Part shown: positions 1 through 14,161 of the stretch, piece after piece
Layout of the letters: the number at the start of each line of letters is the position of its first letter
Position numbering within the stretch: position 1 is the stretch's first letter
Assembly (NCBI GenBank): GCA_036345935.2
Contig: JADWOT020000002.1
Coordinates: 6,832,140-6,896,139 of the forward strand
Reading direction: 5' to 3'
Source of the DNA: Taenia hydatigena
Taxonomy: Eukaryota > Platyhelminthes > Cestoda > Cyclophyllidea > Taeniidae
DNA length: 64,000 nucleotides
Made by a program: the position numbers and the translations under genes
The notes under the pieces: generated by a model
What the model saw: only the letters and a program-made list of their open reading frames with translations
What the model was told of the DNA's origin: nothing
The model's database searches: none

Positions 1-3000
1 GCTTTACTGATAGCAGTCTGCACGAAGTGCATGTTCTTCTAAGAAATCAAAGAAAAAAGTGCTGGTATACACTTCACTTATTTACTTGTCATCTTTTTAG
101 TGCCAGATTTTAAGATTTACCTATCCATAATTGGCGCCAAAGGATTTTAAACCCATAAAAACATTCCTGCATCTGTCCAAACAAAAAGAGGTTAAGAGAA
201 TCAGTTCCAATCTCAATGAAGTTCTGCGATAGCCTTATCAACCGAATTGTTGCATGGAAGCTAAGTATGAACTTAATCGTTGGTAATTAATGAAGTCTTT
301 TTTAAAATGGGCGCTATTTGCATCCAGTGAGAGGTAATGACAGTCCTCGAAACATGGAAATACTTGACTGCAGGGCTGAGTATCGGCAAGGCAACAAGAT
401 TCCTTACTGATAATGCACAATAAAAGGTGGATTTTCTTATTTGTTCACTCGTTTAGGCTGCTCGAGTTTTACATAACCAATGATTTTGACAAGTTTTACG
501 AGCAGAATTAGCTATGCTGTTATTTTTGGATTGACTTGTGTTGCCAGTTTTCCTAAAGTATAACCTACTTATTTTAAGGGTGTCCCAATTTTCCTTCAAT
601 TTGCATGAAAGTAGTAGACTTTTGCGAAATCGGCCGTTTGTTCAAGTCACTCGGTCAACTGTGTCGCACCGCTTTTGGCTAGTAGGCAACTACGCAGCCT
701 TGCCTTTCTGGATGCAAAGAAGGAGCATGCTGTCATTATTATAGTGAATGGTGCTTGCCACTGAAAAAAGGCTTTCGGTTCCTATACCACAATTTCTGCA
801 TTTATTAATTTGCTTGTCAATCAGTATCTTTAGCGAAACGGCCACAATTGCAATCGATTAGCCTTGCAGACGGGATCAACTTACAGCCACTTATTTTATC
901 ATGCATTTCGTTTTTAGAATCCAAATATCGGTCTAACACTCGTACGTCCTTATCTGTTTTAACTTTTACTCTTAACTTTTGATGCCTCCTTTGCGTAATA
1001 GTCCGGTGCTTGAGATAGTTAATGATCTTCTCCTAGGTAAGTACGATTATGAGGTTGCAGAGAAAAGGCATGAGGTGGTACCTTCCACACTCTCCCTTCT
1101 TTCATTCTCTCTCCTTCCTCTCTTTCTGCTATTTCTAAAAAACAACGTGTTATCCTACGATACTGTTTCTCAGCATGCTGTACGAAGCATGCGAGTTAAG
1201 GTCCTGCGTCTTGCTGTTTTTCGCTAATTTAAGGGTCTTCCTGTCCAGACTACCGAATACGCATGATCGTTTGAGAGGGATCGATAGTGTTGAATGGCCT
1301 CGAGTAGACAGAGCTTGGCAACAATTGCTGATAAATGTGCATAAATGCATGGTATGGTCTCTATTTTATTACAAACAAGGCAGTAGAGCATCTACTTAAC
1401 AGTAAAATGCAGAGGTTAATTTTATTCAAAGTTCGGACCAAGACGGAATTCGAAAACTATGCGGTATTTAATCCTGTCGCAACATCTCGGCTTTAACGCT
1501 ACGCAGGCTCAAACATAGTGTAGGAGTAGCAGCAAATCCAAACAGCGCTGTCGTGCTACTAGACAAATGTGTTTGCGTGCTTTGTACTGCACGGATATGG
1601 ACAACCGCATGCATCTAACGCACCCTGCAAATTGAAGCAATTCATTGGAGTTGTCTTGATTAAAATCTGCATCAAGAAGTCTTCCTCACTACTTCTTTAA
1701 GTAATTTTAATGATTTCATTCATAAACAAAATATACCAGTGCCTGGAGTTCTAAGGAAGGATGCCCACAGGAGTGCCGAACATATTACTCAAGTAGCGTC
1801 TTAATCGAGTCCTAGATCACACATAAGTGAGTGATTGGGGCAACAAAATTACCAGTATTTTATGCTCAATATCTGTAATAGAGCAAGAGCTTTACTTGGT
1901 ATGTGCATTTCTTGGTATAATTAAATTAATTTTAGAGACCACTCACTAATTTTTGACAGACGCAATCTGAGCTGCTTGACATGCTTTGTCGTGCACTTGG
2001 ATGCTCTCTTCCTTTTTCAGTGCCGCGAGCCTATTTTTAGACAGGCTCGCAGCGGACCCTAATCAGATTATAATGGCTTAAGTGAGGAGGAGGACAGCGC
2101 TGTCAAAAATTACTGCGCAATTATCAGGCACAAAATTCATTCTGCATTTGCATTCAAAGGGCTTTAATCCTGGTCAATAAGGTTACGTGACATGGAAGTC
2201 CTAACACCGATCGACATGTCAAACTGTGGTCGGTACACGTGTCCTAAAGACACGGAAATAGATATATATGCCATCGGTGGTGAATTTGCCTCATCATGCG
2301 AAAGTGACACAAAAACATATGCTAAGATATGTACACTGATCGCAAGCCATGTAGGGCACGATAATTACATATTGTCTGTGCGATATAAGGCATCATAAAC
2401 CTGGAAATGGACATAAATGCAAAGACAATCTGGTGTGAGGTACACGGGCCGGAGGTTAAGATAAATCGATGCACAAATATCTTGAGAAGCAGCCATGTGA
2501 CCATTGTGAACCATTCGGATCAACTTATGAATCCCACAGTAGTGAGTCATGTATCAGGGGAAGTCGAGTCGCTTGTAATATACGATCGATTCGGGGATCT
2601 ATTTAGGTGGGCAGAGGCTACAAAAGTGTTTTGTCCTAATAAGAGTTGCAAACTCACCTGCGTAGGCAGGTGAGATGAGCGGGTGGGACCTAATCGACTT
2701 CACCCATTGGACGATAACTGTGATTTATGTCATGCCAAGATGGCAGCATTGTTTAGAAGAAATGAAGCCAGCTTACAAACCCTAACCTCTGTCGCAAATA
2801 TTGGAAATGTTGACTCGTTTTCAACAAATTGTTCTGTGATGTGCGCTCTACCCACATTCACCACTTTATTGTACAGCTGCTAGAGAACGGTTTTCCTTTT
2901 CGACATCAGGTCCGTTGGGAGCCGCAAATCGTCAAAAATGCGTTCCACTAGTGTGGGTCACCATGAATATTTTGATTGCAGAGACTTTATATCAGATCAA

Positions 3001-4309
3001 TGGTGACACATTGCTTCCATAAAGCAACGAGAATATTGTGAGGTTTCTCTAAGGGCAGATTGGGGGAGAGTTATCTGCGGAATCCCGAAGCTCTATGTCA
3101 TCGGGTTATGCGATCTCCATCTTCGCCTTAACGACGGAACGCGCAAAATTACTTGATGAAAATTTTGTAAATTATCGTCTCAAGGATCTTTAATGGAGTC
3201 CTAACCATTATTCTGAATAGGCTTGTAATAATGACACTTGCATAAATTAAAGGATTTTCAAGGTTGGGAAGTATTCAAAATATATCGACGACTTGACCTG
3301 GTCGATTAGGTAGAAATTGGTAATAACGCCAAATAATGAAGCGGATGTGGGAAAATATAGGTATCACGCTGCTCCGCACCCTAAGCTAAAGGTAGGGACC
3401 CAAGTTGCCTTCGATACTCAGGTGATGCGTGCTTTAAGTAAAGCGCTCTTCAGGTGAGAAGCATTTGGCGAACGCAATGCCAGCAATAAAGGCATCATTA
3501 GCTCTCCTTGAGGTAGACTAGAGTTCAAAACGCAAGCACCCAGACTTGCATTCACCAAGTTTAATATTTCAAAATAAGTCTGTACCTCCAAAGATTTAAG
3601 CAACCAAAGAACGAGATAAACGAGGAATCTGCTGCACCACTAGCAACACCTGTAAGCCACCCATCTCTTAGGGTACTTTAATAAGATTATCTATCATGCC
3701 AAAGGATACCTCAGCCCCTTTGTTCCCTTTAGCGGAGTCTATTTCCTCTCACAATATTGGCAGCATCATTCCAAACACCAGCTTAAAGCAATGTTGCACC
3801 AGCTTATCTCAACTCTTTACTGAAATTGAAAACAGGCACTTGTTGCGAGAAATTTAGTAAATACGTTAAATTTTGGTAAGCTGCGTTCCCTGTGACTCAA
3901 CTCTATGCAGACCTGATGGGAGGATAACCACCTGATTCTAATAATGCAGCCAAAAGACTGAGTAAAACAAATGAAATAGACCAAAATGAAAACGGGGAAG
4001 TTTGTTCCTTATTTTCATGAATAATTATAGAAGCTGATTTATATAGGGCAACTTTTGACAGGGCAATGTAGTTCGACTAACTCCGGACTAGCGACAAAAG
4101 GCTGATTGATTCCGGCTAGTTGCCTGTAACCATGAACATGTGCTTGACAAGTTTATTTGCAAAGCACCCCTAAAGCCGCATCTCGTCGATCAGCTAACTT
4201 AGAAGACATCTGCTCAATAGCTGACCTTACATTGTTCCTCCACCTGTCGTGAATGCCCTTACGATAACTACTGCTAATGATTACTAAAAATAAATTTGCC
4301 TGATCACAT
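1..4309. other. No gene recognised
   Basis: Several short ORFs occur on both strands, the longest run being three consecutive plus-strand frames at 2192-2883. None has a recognisable domain. A short frame at 982-1036 begins with ATG and ends at a good GTAAGT donor, so it could be an initial exon, but nothing downstream was found to join it to. Confidence 0.4.
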
Positions 4310-4315
4310 TTTATT
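4310..4315 (-). terminator. Candidate poly(A) signal of the ankyrin gene
   Basis: AATAAA on the minus strand, about 270 bases downstream of the ankyrin stop codon. It is the nearest canonical hexamer I found in the right orientation. Confidence 0.35.
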
Positions 4316-4583
4316 TATGTGGTGATGACTTGTGGCTCAAGAATTCGTCGAGTCGAGGGAAGAAGCCTCTCAGCTTCTACATATTCGACTACCATCTTCG
4401 TAAATGGGCACCAAATCACGTAAGCAAAATAAATAGGCGAATACGCTACTGCTATCGCATCAATTATCCAGCAAAGTAACAAAGCAATGAAAAGGTGTAA
4501 CAAATAAAATTGGGCTCCATTGACACTCTTGCTAAAATCGCTCAGCATGAAATTGATGTTTAAGAGCATAACCAAGAAGCAGG

Positions 4584-7135
4584 TCATAATTCATGGTTTT
4601 TACTACGTTCTACAGCACTTAATATTTTCTCACATATTTCTCTGTGACCGAGATCATTGGCGACCAAAAAGGCTGTCATATTCCTTTCAGTCGTCGCATT
4701 GGCACTAGCTCCTGAGCAAAAGAAAGTTGGAAATAACACATTGTTAGTGGCAAAGCAAATATGGAGCTGATTAAGAGGCGATTTGCATAAACAGGTGGTT
4801 GGAATCAATGATGGCGCTACTTTATTGTTGTAAAGGTACAAAAAATCTGTTATCTTTAAAGGGATAGGCTCTTTATAATTAAGAAAATTTGGGGCTCAGC
4901 AAGCACTATGACTGTACAAAAGCAACCACTTACCAGCGTCCAAAAGATGGTCAACTATTTTTACGTCACCGACCTTGGCGGCCAGCATAAGTGGCGTCCA
5001 GCCCTCACTGTCCTTCTGCTCAATATTTGCTCCGTTTGACAGAAAGTAATGAAGAACAGGCAGGTGACGGCCACGAATTGCTGCAAAAATTGGTGGATTC
5101 ACAGAGGTATCAGAATAGTTGATGTCAGCCCATGCATGAGTAACAGTTTCAACAGTAGCAGGTGACCGTTCAAGGCAGCATGCTCAAGTGCAACTTGCAG
5201 GCATCTGCTTCGAGAAGGGGAGGAGCGGGTGGTTTCCAAAATGAGTTTCGCCATTTCGTAGTCGCCCTATTTGTACGAGGAATGAACGTGCACATAAATG
5301 CGTCGTGAGGTATCACCCTATTTATTCGATAAACCACTGTATTTTCTACCATTTTGAGAGTATGCGGTGCGCAAAATTGTTCTTACACGCAGTTGTGCTA
5401 GCAATGAGTAAAGCCGTTGTCTCCGTGAATGCCATAAAGCAAACGCAGAATACATACATCGGCAGCAGCATGAGTAAGCGCAGATTGGTTTCTTTCATTT
5501 AGTTTGTAGCCCTCGTCGACACCATGAGAAATGAGGTACCGCACAACATTCATGTGATTGTAACGAACGGCTCTATCCAAAGGGGTCCGACCATACAAGT
5601 TTGTCACATCGGGGCGAGCTCCTTGTTTGAGAAGCATTCGTACACATGGCAGGTAGTCTTTTGTGGCTGCACAGTGAAGCACGGTGTTCATGATCTTGTC
5701 AGTGCGAGAAACCGAAGCGCCGTGCTCAAGGAGGATCTTCAATGCATCTTGATCTCCCTTATATGTTGCCAAATGAAGTGGAGGACACCACGACTTTGCA
5801 TCGCTTTCGTTAGGATCCGCCTGAGAATGAAAATGGCTCCTCCTACATTTGTCAGTCGCATTAACCCTATGTTATGAGTGCATAGAACAGGTCTAGTTTT
5901 GCTTTCCTTAAGACATTGCGTTAACTCTTCCTGTCTTAAATAATCTTAACTACCTACAAATTCACCTCCGCGATTTGGTGAAGTCTATTTTATTTTAGAG
6001 CACAGGAGATTACGAATACGAAAAGCGACCTACATTGTCCTCCACAAACGCTTCATGACAGCGATATTGTTATGAAGTATGGCTTAAGAGAGAGTTTGTG
6101 GCTCATCACTTCTAATTTCCTTATCCTTCTCATCGTCCGATCTGTGCGTGTGCTGAAAAAGCAAAACCTAGTTTAATTAAAGTAATATGCTCATTATTTT
6201 GCCTTGATATATTAGTGCACTTATTGGCGGCATAAATGGGGCTGACAAAATTCTAAAGCCAATTTGACATCAAAATGTATGGAATCCTGGGGCATCATAT
6301 CATATAGTGGTTAAGAAAGGCATTAGACAACCCTGCGCGGAATATTATCGGTGAGAGTGCCTCCCAGAACATTGGGGGCTCACAATTGCCTAGCCATGTA
6401 CAAAAAAGATTGGATGCAAGGAAAATAACAATGCCAAGTGCCACGGAATTTAATCGATTGACCTTTCTTATTGGCCTCGTGAGAAAGCAGGTATTGCACA
6501 GCAACAGAGTGACCATGTGTATGGGCTTCCATTAGCAATGTTTGGTGGCTAATATTTTTATATTGGCTGCGCTGTCAGATTTACACGGCAGAGCGACGGC
6601 GGTTTAATTGTTTTTTCTTGCCGCTTAGTGAAGGGGCATTTTGCCAAGGTAATCACACAGGTAAGTGTAAGCCCATTACCGAGGAACAGCTGCGTTATCC
6701 CAACGCTACCCACTAACGTAGCTTCTGTGAGTCAAGTCGTCATGGAATCTTCTGTGTGTACATTGGGATCAGCCTAGAAATTGTAAAGTAATGCAAGACC
6801 AGATGCGTGGACTGATTTACTCATGTTGAACAGGCAATGTCTCCTTACGAAAATAACGAAATTGAGCGTTATAGCTGCTAATACTATTGCCTATAAACAG
6901 GCACTATGTTTGGCTAGCTGCGCAAGTTTTATGCACGGATTAATAAAATGGAAAGTATAGGCCTTGTTAGTCACTTCGTGTCGAATAAAGAAGGATAGGG
7001 TCAATCGATTGAGAAGGGTTAAAGACAACGCACGCCGTCTTCCAGTAGTTGTCTCGCGACCGAGAGCAGATTATTTCCCACTGCTTGAGACAAGGTAACT
7101 GAAGTACTGCCACCACCTGAAGGGCCGGTAACCAT
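4584..7135 (-). CDS. Ankyrin-repeat protein, four exons, with a one-base frameshift
   Basis: Exons on the minus strand are 7135-7034, 5820-5458, 5266-4934 and 4711-4584. The donors are GTGCGT, GTATGT and GTAAGT, each intron ends in AG, and the phases match (0, 0, 1). Together they encode about 308 residues, almost entirely ankyrin repeats. I count eight to nine, with signatures such as PLHLATYKGD, TVLHCAA, TPLDRAV, PPIFAAIRGRH and TPLMLAAKVGD followed by LLxxGA turns. Ankyrin repeats mediate protein binding; no other domain, signal peptide or membrane segment is visible, so the partner is unknown. The start chosen is ATG at 7135, just before the first repeat; a further 5' exon is possible. 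In exon 3 the frame breaks at 5130-5132, where GGG stands where GGGG would restore LLLMHG-ADIN. This is either an assembly indel or a real lesion. The stop is TGA at 4584. Confidence 0.85.
5821..7033 (-). other. Intron 1 of the ankyrin gene
   Basis: This 1.2 kb intron joins the first coding exon to the second in phase 0 and reads straight through from LLEDG to ADPNES across the splice. Open frames inside it show no domain signature and I take them as chance. Confidence 0.7.
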
Positions 7136-10100
7136 TCGTCTTTCCTTTAAAGTAGAAAAGCGAATAGGCACATAAATCAGTGAGATTAAAACGATATTCA
7201 TTAAAGAATATCCCCGTGGCAAAGTTTTGGTGGATCTAACCATACCAAATTAAAATTGCATTGGTAGACATTTAAACGGAAAGCAGCCTCACTTTTCAAA
7301 AGACCGTTTATTAAAAAGGCAATGTTGCAGCAAACACAAAAGTCACCTGCACATAAAAGTGAGGATTCATATTCACCCTAGAGCTACTCGCTTCTTGCTG
7401 ATTTGCTCTCATGAACAAATTGATTAAAATTCAAATCGTTTAATGCCCGCTTGCCGCAATGACGTATAACGCGCTAAAACAAAACAAGCTGAAGCATGGT
7501 TTTGTCAGCGCGAACTTAATACATTTTCGAGCCAACTGTAATTTTGTGATTGTAACAACAGTTCTCATTTGGGCGTTTGAAAGTTCAATCTATTTATTGT
7601 CTGTGAGCTTCCTGGCGATTAGATCCGATGCATTGAACACTTGCAGCGGCGACAGCGTATGCTCGCCGAATAGTAGTACAACGAAGGCGACATGTAGGCT
7701 TTCATATTCATGCACCTGAAGTGGCCGACCAATGCTGACTTTTGAGTTATCAGTGAAGTATGCCTGTCCCTATGCTGAGCAACGCTAATTATCCATGCCT
7801 GAGCGATGGACCGGAACTGTAAAGGTTAAACAGCACCATGTGTTATGGTGCGGGTCTCCAGAGCGTATTCGGTTTTATCCTAGCATTAACAATAAAGCTT
7901 CTTGCTCTGATAATTTCAATCATTTATAGTCAATAATTGCTTACCGAAGTGAAACATAGTTAGACCTATGTAACGAGGTACTGATGGGCAGAATATATCG
8001 GTCTATACGCAAATCTGGCCGCTGCATAAAGGCCTATGGTGAAAAATTTAAGCAACGCGACTAGCTTGCTATGTGTTTGTCTGTGATTCTAAACATAGAA
8101 TCGTACGTAATTACGACTTCTAAGTTGGCGACTGCGCGAAAGTAAATCATTTGTGCCACTCAAAATACAAATCAAGGGAAGTTGCTTGCAGCGACCACGC
8201 ACATGTCTCATTCTCTATAAATTGTGCGACAGACTTATGATTTTCGTAAAATGTTGGACACTGACTAATAAATCAAACTTAGCTTTATATAGCTAAATGT
8301 GTTTAGATGATGACAGTCGCAAATTTGCTTGCGATTCATTGTATAATTAACAAGTATGCGCAATGCGTTTAGCCAAAGGTTGCATTAAAAAATCGTATTT
8401 CACTTTCGTGACCACCTTTTGAATGCATCGCATATTTAAGGTAAAGCAAGAATGTATTCTCCGTCTGTATTCGACGGAGTTTCTTGAAGTAAATGTTAAC
8501 ACCACGAAAGGGTCGCTTAGCCTTTGCTACGGATAATAACTGCAGTGAAGTTTCGAGTATATCTTCCAGGGATTCAAAGTGGTGCGATTACCGTGATTTA
8601 GAGAACCGACAAAGTTAACAAAAGCATCCTCTATTTGCTAAATATCCTGACTCGTGGCCTCGCTGATGCTTAGCTGATAATACCTTTTCTCATCCATTGG
8701 GAACTGTGTGATCTACTCTCAAATAACTACGAAGAAGTTGGTAGGATCGCTCGCGTGTTTCAAAGATATTTAGAACTAATGCAAGCGATAGATTTGGGTT
8801 CATGAATACCCCTTGTCTGGCTCACGCATTTGAACCGTCAAAATTCCTACCCTCATTTAGAATGCATGCGCATACTCAACTCCCAATTGCGAACCAAATA
8901 AATTCGTGCATTCTTGTTATTAACACTGGACTGGAATTGTGCCTTATCCTCCTTCTCGCACCTATATCGAGGACTAAGGAACAAGTGGCACCACATCTTA
9001 GCACTATTTACAATGAATTGTATGAAGTTTAAGGTAACGAAGACTTGACAAGCAAAACCTATACGAGCGTCTGTTCTGAGGTTTTGCAATTGAACTTCCG
9101 ATTTACAAGAATGAGAACCCATGGCATGCATTCATTTGTCAAAGTTTTTGTGAGCAAAACTTTGACACGCGTGTAAAAAAAGGTAAAGCATGGAGCCAAA
9201 GTTATAGAATATTCACACCTTGTGATCAGCCGTTTGTCTTGATAGGTCAAATAAGGCCAGGGAGATGAATTACTTAACATTCAACATTGAATAGAAAAAT
9301 GAATTGAATGATTGGGTCTAAAAGGATACCAGTCACACACTTAGGAAAGCGTAAAGTTCATAAAAAGTGGGTGCATGCATTAATGGGATTTTAAGTTCAT
9401 GATGCAATTCACATGCAATGCCATTTTATTCCCCCGAGTTATCAGTCCCTCAGTCGTTGGTATTGCGGGATATCCGCTACTAGTAAAGACTACTTATCTT
9501 ACACGTGATTGCTTTACCTAAAGTTTGAGAGCTCTTTGTTGCGACATTCGAATGGAATGGCATCATCACGGTGCTAGATCCACTCGATGATGGCACTTTT
9601 AGGCTTACTCAGGTGTGTGATGCTGCCACATGGGAGAGTAACTTATGGAATATAGGCCCATTCAAGTGCAAAAACTATCGATCCTGTGCCTTTTGTGATC
9701 ACGTGTGCTGGAATCTACCTGTTTCAGATGTACACACGGATTGTTAGTGCCTGAGTCATGGGTGGCTGATGTTTTCCCGAATCATACCGGCCCTGGCCTA
9801 GAGCATCGCATCGAGTGGCTGACAGGACTCGTGTAGCAAAATGCTCGGTCAGTGACGGAAACAGTAGCAATTAGAAGATCGACTCATTTTTGGCTGATCT
9901 AGTGCAGATGAGTTGGGATTCATGCATATGGCTGCTGAATTCTTTAGACCACTCTACCGATTCTCACGTTGAAGACGTGATTAACTTCAAATATGATGAA
10001 ACCGTTACTTCGCCTGCATCTGGTGGTGATGCAACAATGACGACTCGTTAAAAAGCAACTGCTCACGTAGAGTTAAAGTTGGATTTTGTGAACGAGTAGA

Positions 10101-13100
10101 CATCAATAGTCACAATAATTGCTTTCCGTTCAAATCCATTTAGTAAGGTGCATCTAATCAAACGACGTCTATGCTAACATTAATCAGACGCCTCAATTTC
10201 AACTATACGCTAAGTTTTGTTGGTGTTTGCAACCCATAGAGCCAACAAATAGTTGCCTGTAGGCAAATAGCTGTTTGCATGTCATTGCTACCCGTATGAA
10301 ACCTCTAATCATGATATCTTTGAAAGCGCCGTTCAGTTTAGAGATGAAATAATTATCACAACTTTAAGCAATTTAACATAACATTGCGTTTGCTGCTTAA
10401 TTAGTTGGTTGCTGATCCTAAGTATACCCATATGCTAAGTACGCGCCGACGCATCTCGGAAGGTGAATGAGTTGGGTAAATACTTTCTTATAAGGTTTTT
10501 GTGACTACTGCTACCTGACTTTTGTTACGCGGCGAAATAGCTAAAAGTCTTACAAGATTGCGTAACTGTCTCTCGATGAATTGCAGATTTATCGAGGGCC
10601 TTCCTCACTTTCCTTACTTTGCAGTTCTACAGAGCTAATGTGCTCATTTCAATAAGACTGTCTTTATGACATTGATATTTAAAAGATGACCCCTTAAAAT
10701 GGCGGAGTATATAGAGCCCCTGCTCATGGTTCAAATGTCAAATGTATTCTATGCCCAAAACCTTGCGACTTTTGCTTCAAATGACTTAAGACTGCTGCTT
10801 TGGGAACGGCCGAGCATTTTGGTCCCCCTCACCAGTTTAGTCTCTCATTTACAAAATAGTAATTTAACAAAGGAACTAGTGGCTTTCAGCCTAATTAGTG
10901 AATCGGCAGTTTGCCAGATGAAGATCTTTCTTCAAGTTTCGGATGTTTGTGGCCCTCGTTCTTTGTAGTAAGCTTACAAATTAACCCATGCTCTTGCAGA
11001 TTTGTAGTTCTGGGTAGCAAGATGGTGATTCCTTCCATTTCATGACTTGAGAGAGCCTTCCACGACTTTTAAGCACAATAATGTGGCAGATCAGCGTTAA
11101 ACTTCCAACACATGTCGTGCATGCGTCATGTTTGTGGTGCATTAGTGGTGTATCCCACCTGTTTTTCAGGCCTCTTGTAGTTGCGTAGGCATCCCATTTC
11201 GTTGCTCAAATATGCATGACTTATTTTCTACTGTCGCTATTTGTGAAGGAGCGAATCAGACTTGCGGCCAATGTGAAGACGTAGGCTTATAATTACAGAC
11301 AGCTATAACATTGTTGACTGGGCCATTTAAGAAATTATGTAGGGCAGCTACCAAGGCATACCTCCGAATCAGGGGCGACTCGGTGCGCATCTTTGCATTA
11401 TGGTCCATTGCCCGACCAAAGCTCCATATTGTACTTTTAGGCCATGTAAGATGATAGGCAGGTATTTTGCTACCCTACACAGATTACTTTTTCAAAGTGA
11501 GATTCAGAATCACCAGTTCAAAGAACTGGCCTAGGATTAATTAATTCGATCAACTTTGGGTCGCTGTAAATGCAGGAATCAAGTTATTTTTAAGTTATTT
11601 ACAAAATGAACGGAAATGCTCTCATTGTCAAAGGGAGTTGTCAGCAATTTTCTTACCAGCACCAACCACACCCCAAGAATCATGAAAAAAACCCTCAGTG
11701 TAGCAATCCTGCGACTGTGCTTTAATTTACATTGCGCCCCTTGCTCTGCTCTCATCCACAATTGGCATAATTTTCTTCAGCCAAGCAATAATCACAAAAT
11801 CAATCCATCAACTGTTGCGTTCAAAAATGAGCTCGCTGTGGTTGGGGGATTGCTTGCTTTCATAAATGAAGCAAATAATTCACATTGTTTACAACATGTA
11901 AAAATGAAAAAATGTTCTAGCTTGAGATTTTCTATGCTTATGCTTACAGTTTTATTCTAAGACATTCACTTGCCGTCGTTTAAATGCACCCCATTCAGGA
12001 TAGTTTCGTTTTGAAGGGCACGTGTTAACCACCTTGGTCAAGTTAAATAAGTTATAACCATGTTTCTAGTCAATGTATGGGAATCGAGCCCTAATCAGTA
12101 ATGGTATTTATCGTTCTTTACTTTCCCTTATCAGTTGAATGTTAATATCATTGCTATCGAAACAGGAATAAACCCACCTCTAAGCAAGGCATCTTGAGCT
12201 GACAAATTGCTACGCTTTATGGGTTTCAGTTGAATGATTCCAAGGCGTGTGTTAGTTCATTTTATTTTGTCCTGTCTGCATGTGAACGAACTCTCATTTG
12301 ATTATCATCACAACTGTAGTAGGCATGTCTGTTAGCGAAATTTTGCAGCATTGCGTTTTCGACAAATCGCATTGAACGTACAAGCCCTTTAACATAGGGA
12401 ATTACGCGGCAGTGCGTCAGTCACTCGAGGTATTTAACTTAAATGCAGACTCATCTCATCATAATGTCGTTAATAAGCACTGACAAAATTATGCAATTTG
12501 CACAAAAAGAGTTTCTCGCCATCTAGCATAGCTTTGTGCATGCGACAAGAATATGGGTGAATGGCATTTAACTGCCGAAAGAAACACGTATAATTGTTCG
12601 TTTATTCGGCATAACATTCTGCATTTTTATTCCAGGTCACAGAAACAAAAAATACAAAGTTCATGATTTACAGTGAAGATGAATTCTACAGTACCTTTGC
12701 AGGTTACACACATTACTAATGCATGACGATTTAATCGCAGGAAGGCCATTCAACTAAGTCCATTTGCAATTATTCCTAAAGACGAGTCATGTCCTTTGAT
12801 GCGAAGAAATCGAAACATCTTTGCCGCAAAGTATGTTTGATAATGTCTGAAAATTGCTCAATGCGGTTTTATAGTAGACTGTGGGAATCGCCTACTTTAC
12901 GCACACCACACCATAATACTACGACGTCCGATTCTGCAGCATCCATGGTGTGTAAGCCGCACGTCTCACCGCCTCGTTATAAAGAGAGCAGTTGCGGTTC
13001 CAGGTTCACGATTAAATTAAGGACGTGGATAAGGCGCTATCGTGCTACTTGAAATCCAAATCTGTATAGATAGATGCTGATACTGTAGAGGATTTCTCCT

Positions 13101-14161
13101 CTCTCTTCTGGTCGCCCTTGTTAGTAGAAGTCAGAGCATGTTTCGACATCTTTATTATGGGAAGAAAATTATACAACGAGGCCGAATACGGAATTTAGGA
13201 CGGGGGGGTCACGCTTTTGCGAGTCTCCACACCGCTCTGCCACGAGGTTCAAATTGTTACCCCGCCTCCGGCCTACAAAGCACATTTAAGGAATATAAGC
13301 ATTACAGATACTGTCACCAGTTCATTCGTTTATTACAAATGGTAAGGGTAGCGCAATGCGGCCGCGTACACGACCTAATTCCTACTTGGCGTGATGTTGG
13401 TGGGGTGAGCATGCGTACTAAAGCTTAATAGGCAGTGTTAAGCCTGATTTTTGCATATTTGCACCAAGACTTATTGAGATTCATGCAATATTCTAATATA
13501 CTGGCTTTTGATGGAAATACCAACCTATTTTGACATTCGAATTGCATTTTTCCCATCGAGTTAATCATGCCAGCTCAGAATAAAACTGGCCAGCGAGATT
13601 AATAGCAGCTTGAGTTAAATGGTTTTAAGGGCCCGATAGTTATTAGGCAATAATTACTAAGAAGATAGAAAAGAAGCGAATCATAATTAAATAATGCAGT
13701 CATGCAAAACTGTTAAAGGTTTTCAAATTTTGTAGCGCAATTTTCGAGGCAACAATATCCCATAGTGGTGTTCCACCACCCGCTCCACATAACTTTGGCG
13801 AAAGCAAACTGCTGTTAAGGGAGAGCATCTGTGCTAGCAGACCTAGCAGCAGAATGGCGAAACCAAGTGTCGCTGAATGCCGATTGGCTCGTTGTGAGCG
13901 GGAAGTCACATATCTGCATGGGTCTAGGTGCTTCAAACCCCCATTTCCTTAATGCGCATGTTACTTTGCGGCGCTGAATTACAAAACACTGTAAGTGCTC
14001 TGCGCACAGCTTATTTTGCATTGAAATGTTTAAGCGTCATCTGCTCTATTCCTCTACCCTGTTTTACTTTTCGACTAAGCGATTGATTTCATTATTCCTA
14101 TCCATGAAGGATTATTAGTAATGGCGCAATTAAAATGACTCGTTTCATTAAAGTCTCCCAG
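7136..14161. other. No gene recognised between the ankyrin and E2 genes
   Basis: About 7 kb of AT-rich sequence with only short ORFs of unremarkable composition. The missing 5' exons of the E2 gene must lie here or further upstream. One candidate initial exon is ATG at 12789 followed by 14 codons and a GTATGT donor, but its phase (0) does not fit the phase 1 start of the first recognised E2 exon, so at least one more exon would be needed. Confidence 0.4.

Noticed and set aside
2192..2883. Three consecutive plus-strand ORFs that could be a decayed mobile-element protein
   Set aside because: No retroelement or transposase motif is visible, and the ORFs lie in frames that do not join into a recognisable protein.
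3278..3312. A frame reading KYIDDLTWSIR, like the YxDD core of reverse transcriptases
   Set aside because: No other reverse-transcriptase motif precedes or follows it, the frame stops at once, and such a short match is expected by chance.
13700..14021. Minus-strand ORF with a hydrophobic stretch, and an overlapping plus-strand open frame
   Set aside because: Both strands are open here, no splice or poly(A) evidence separates them, and no family is recognised.
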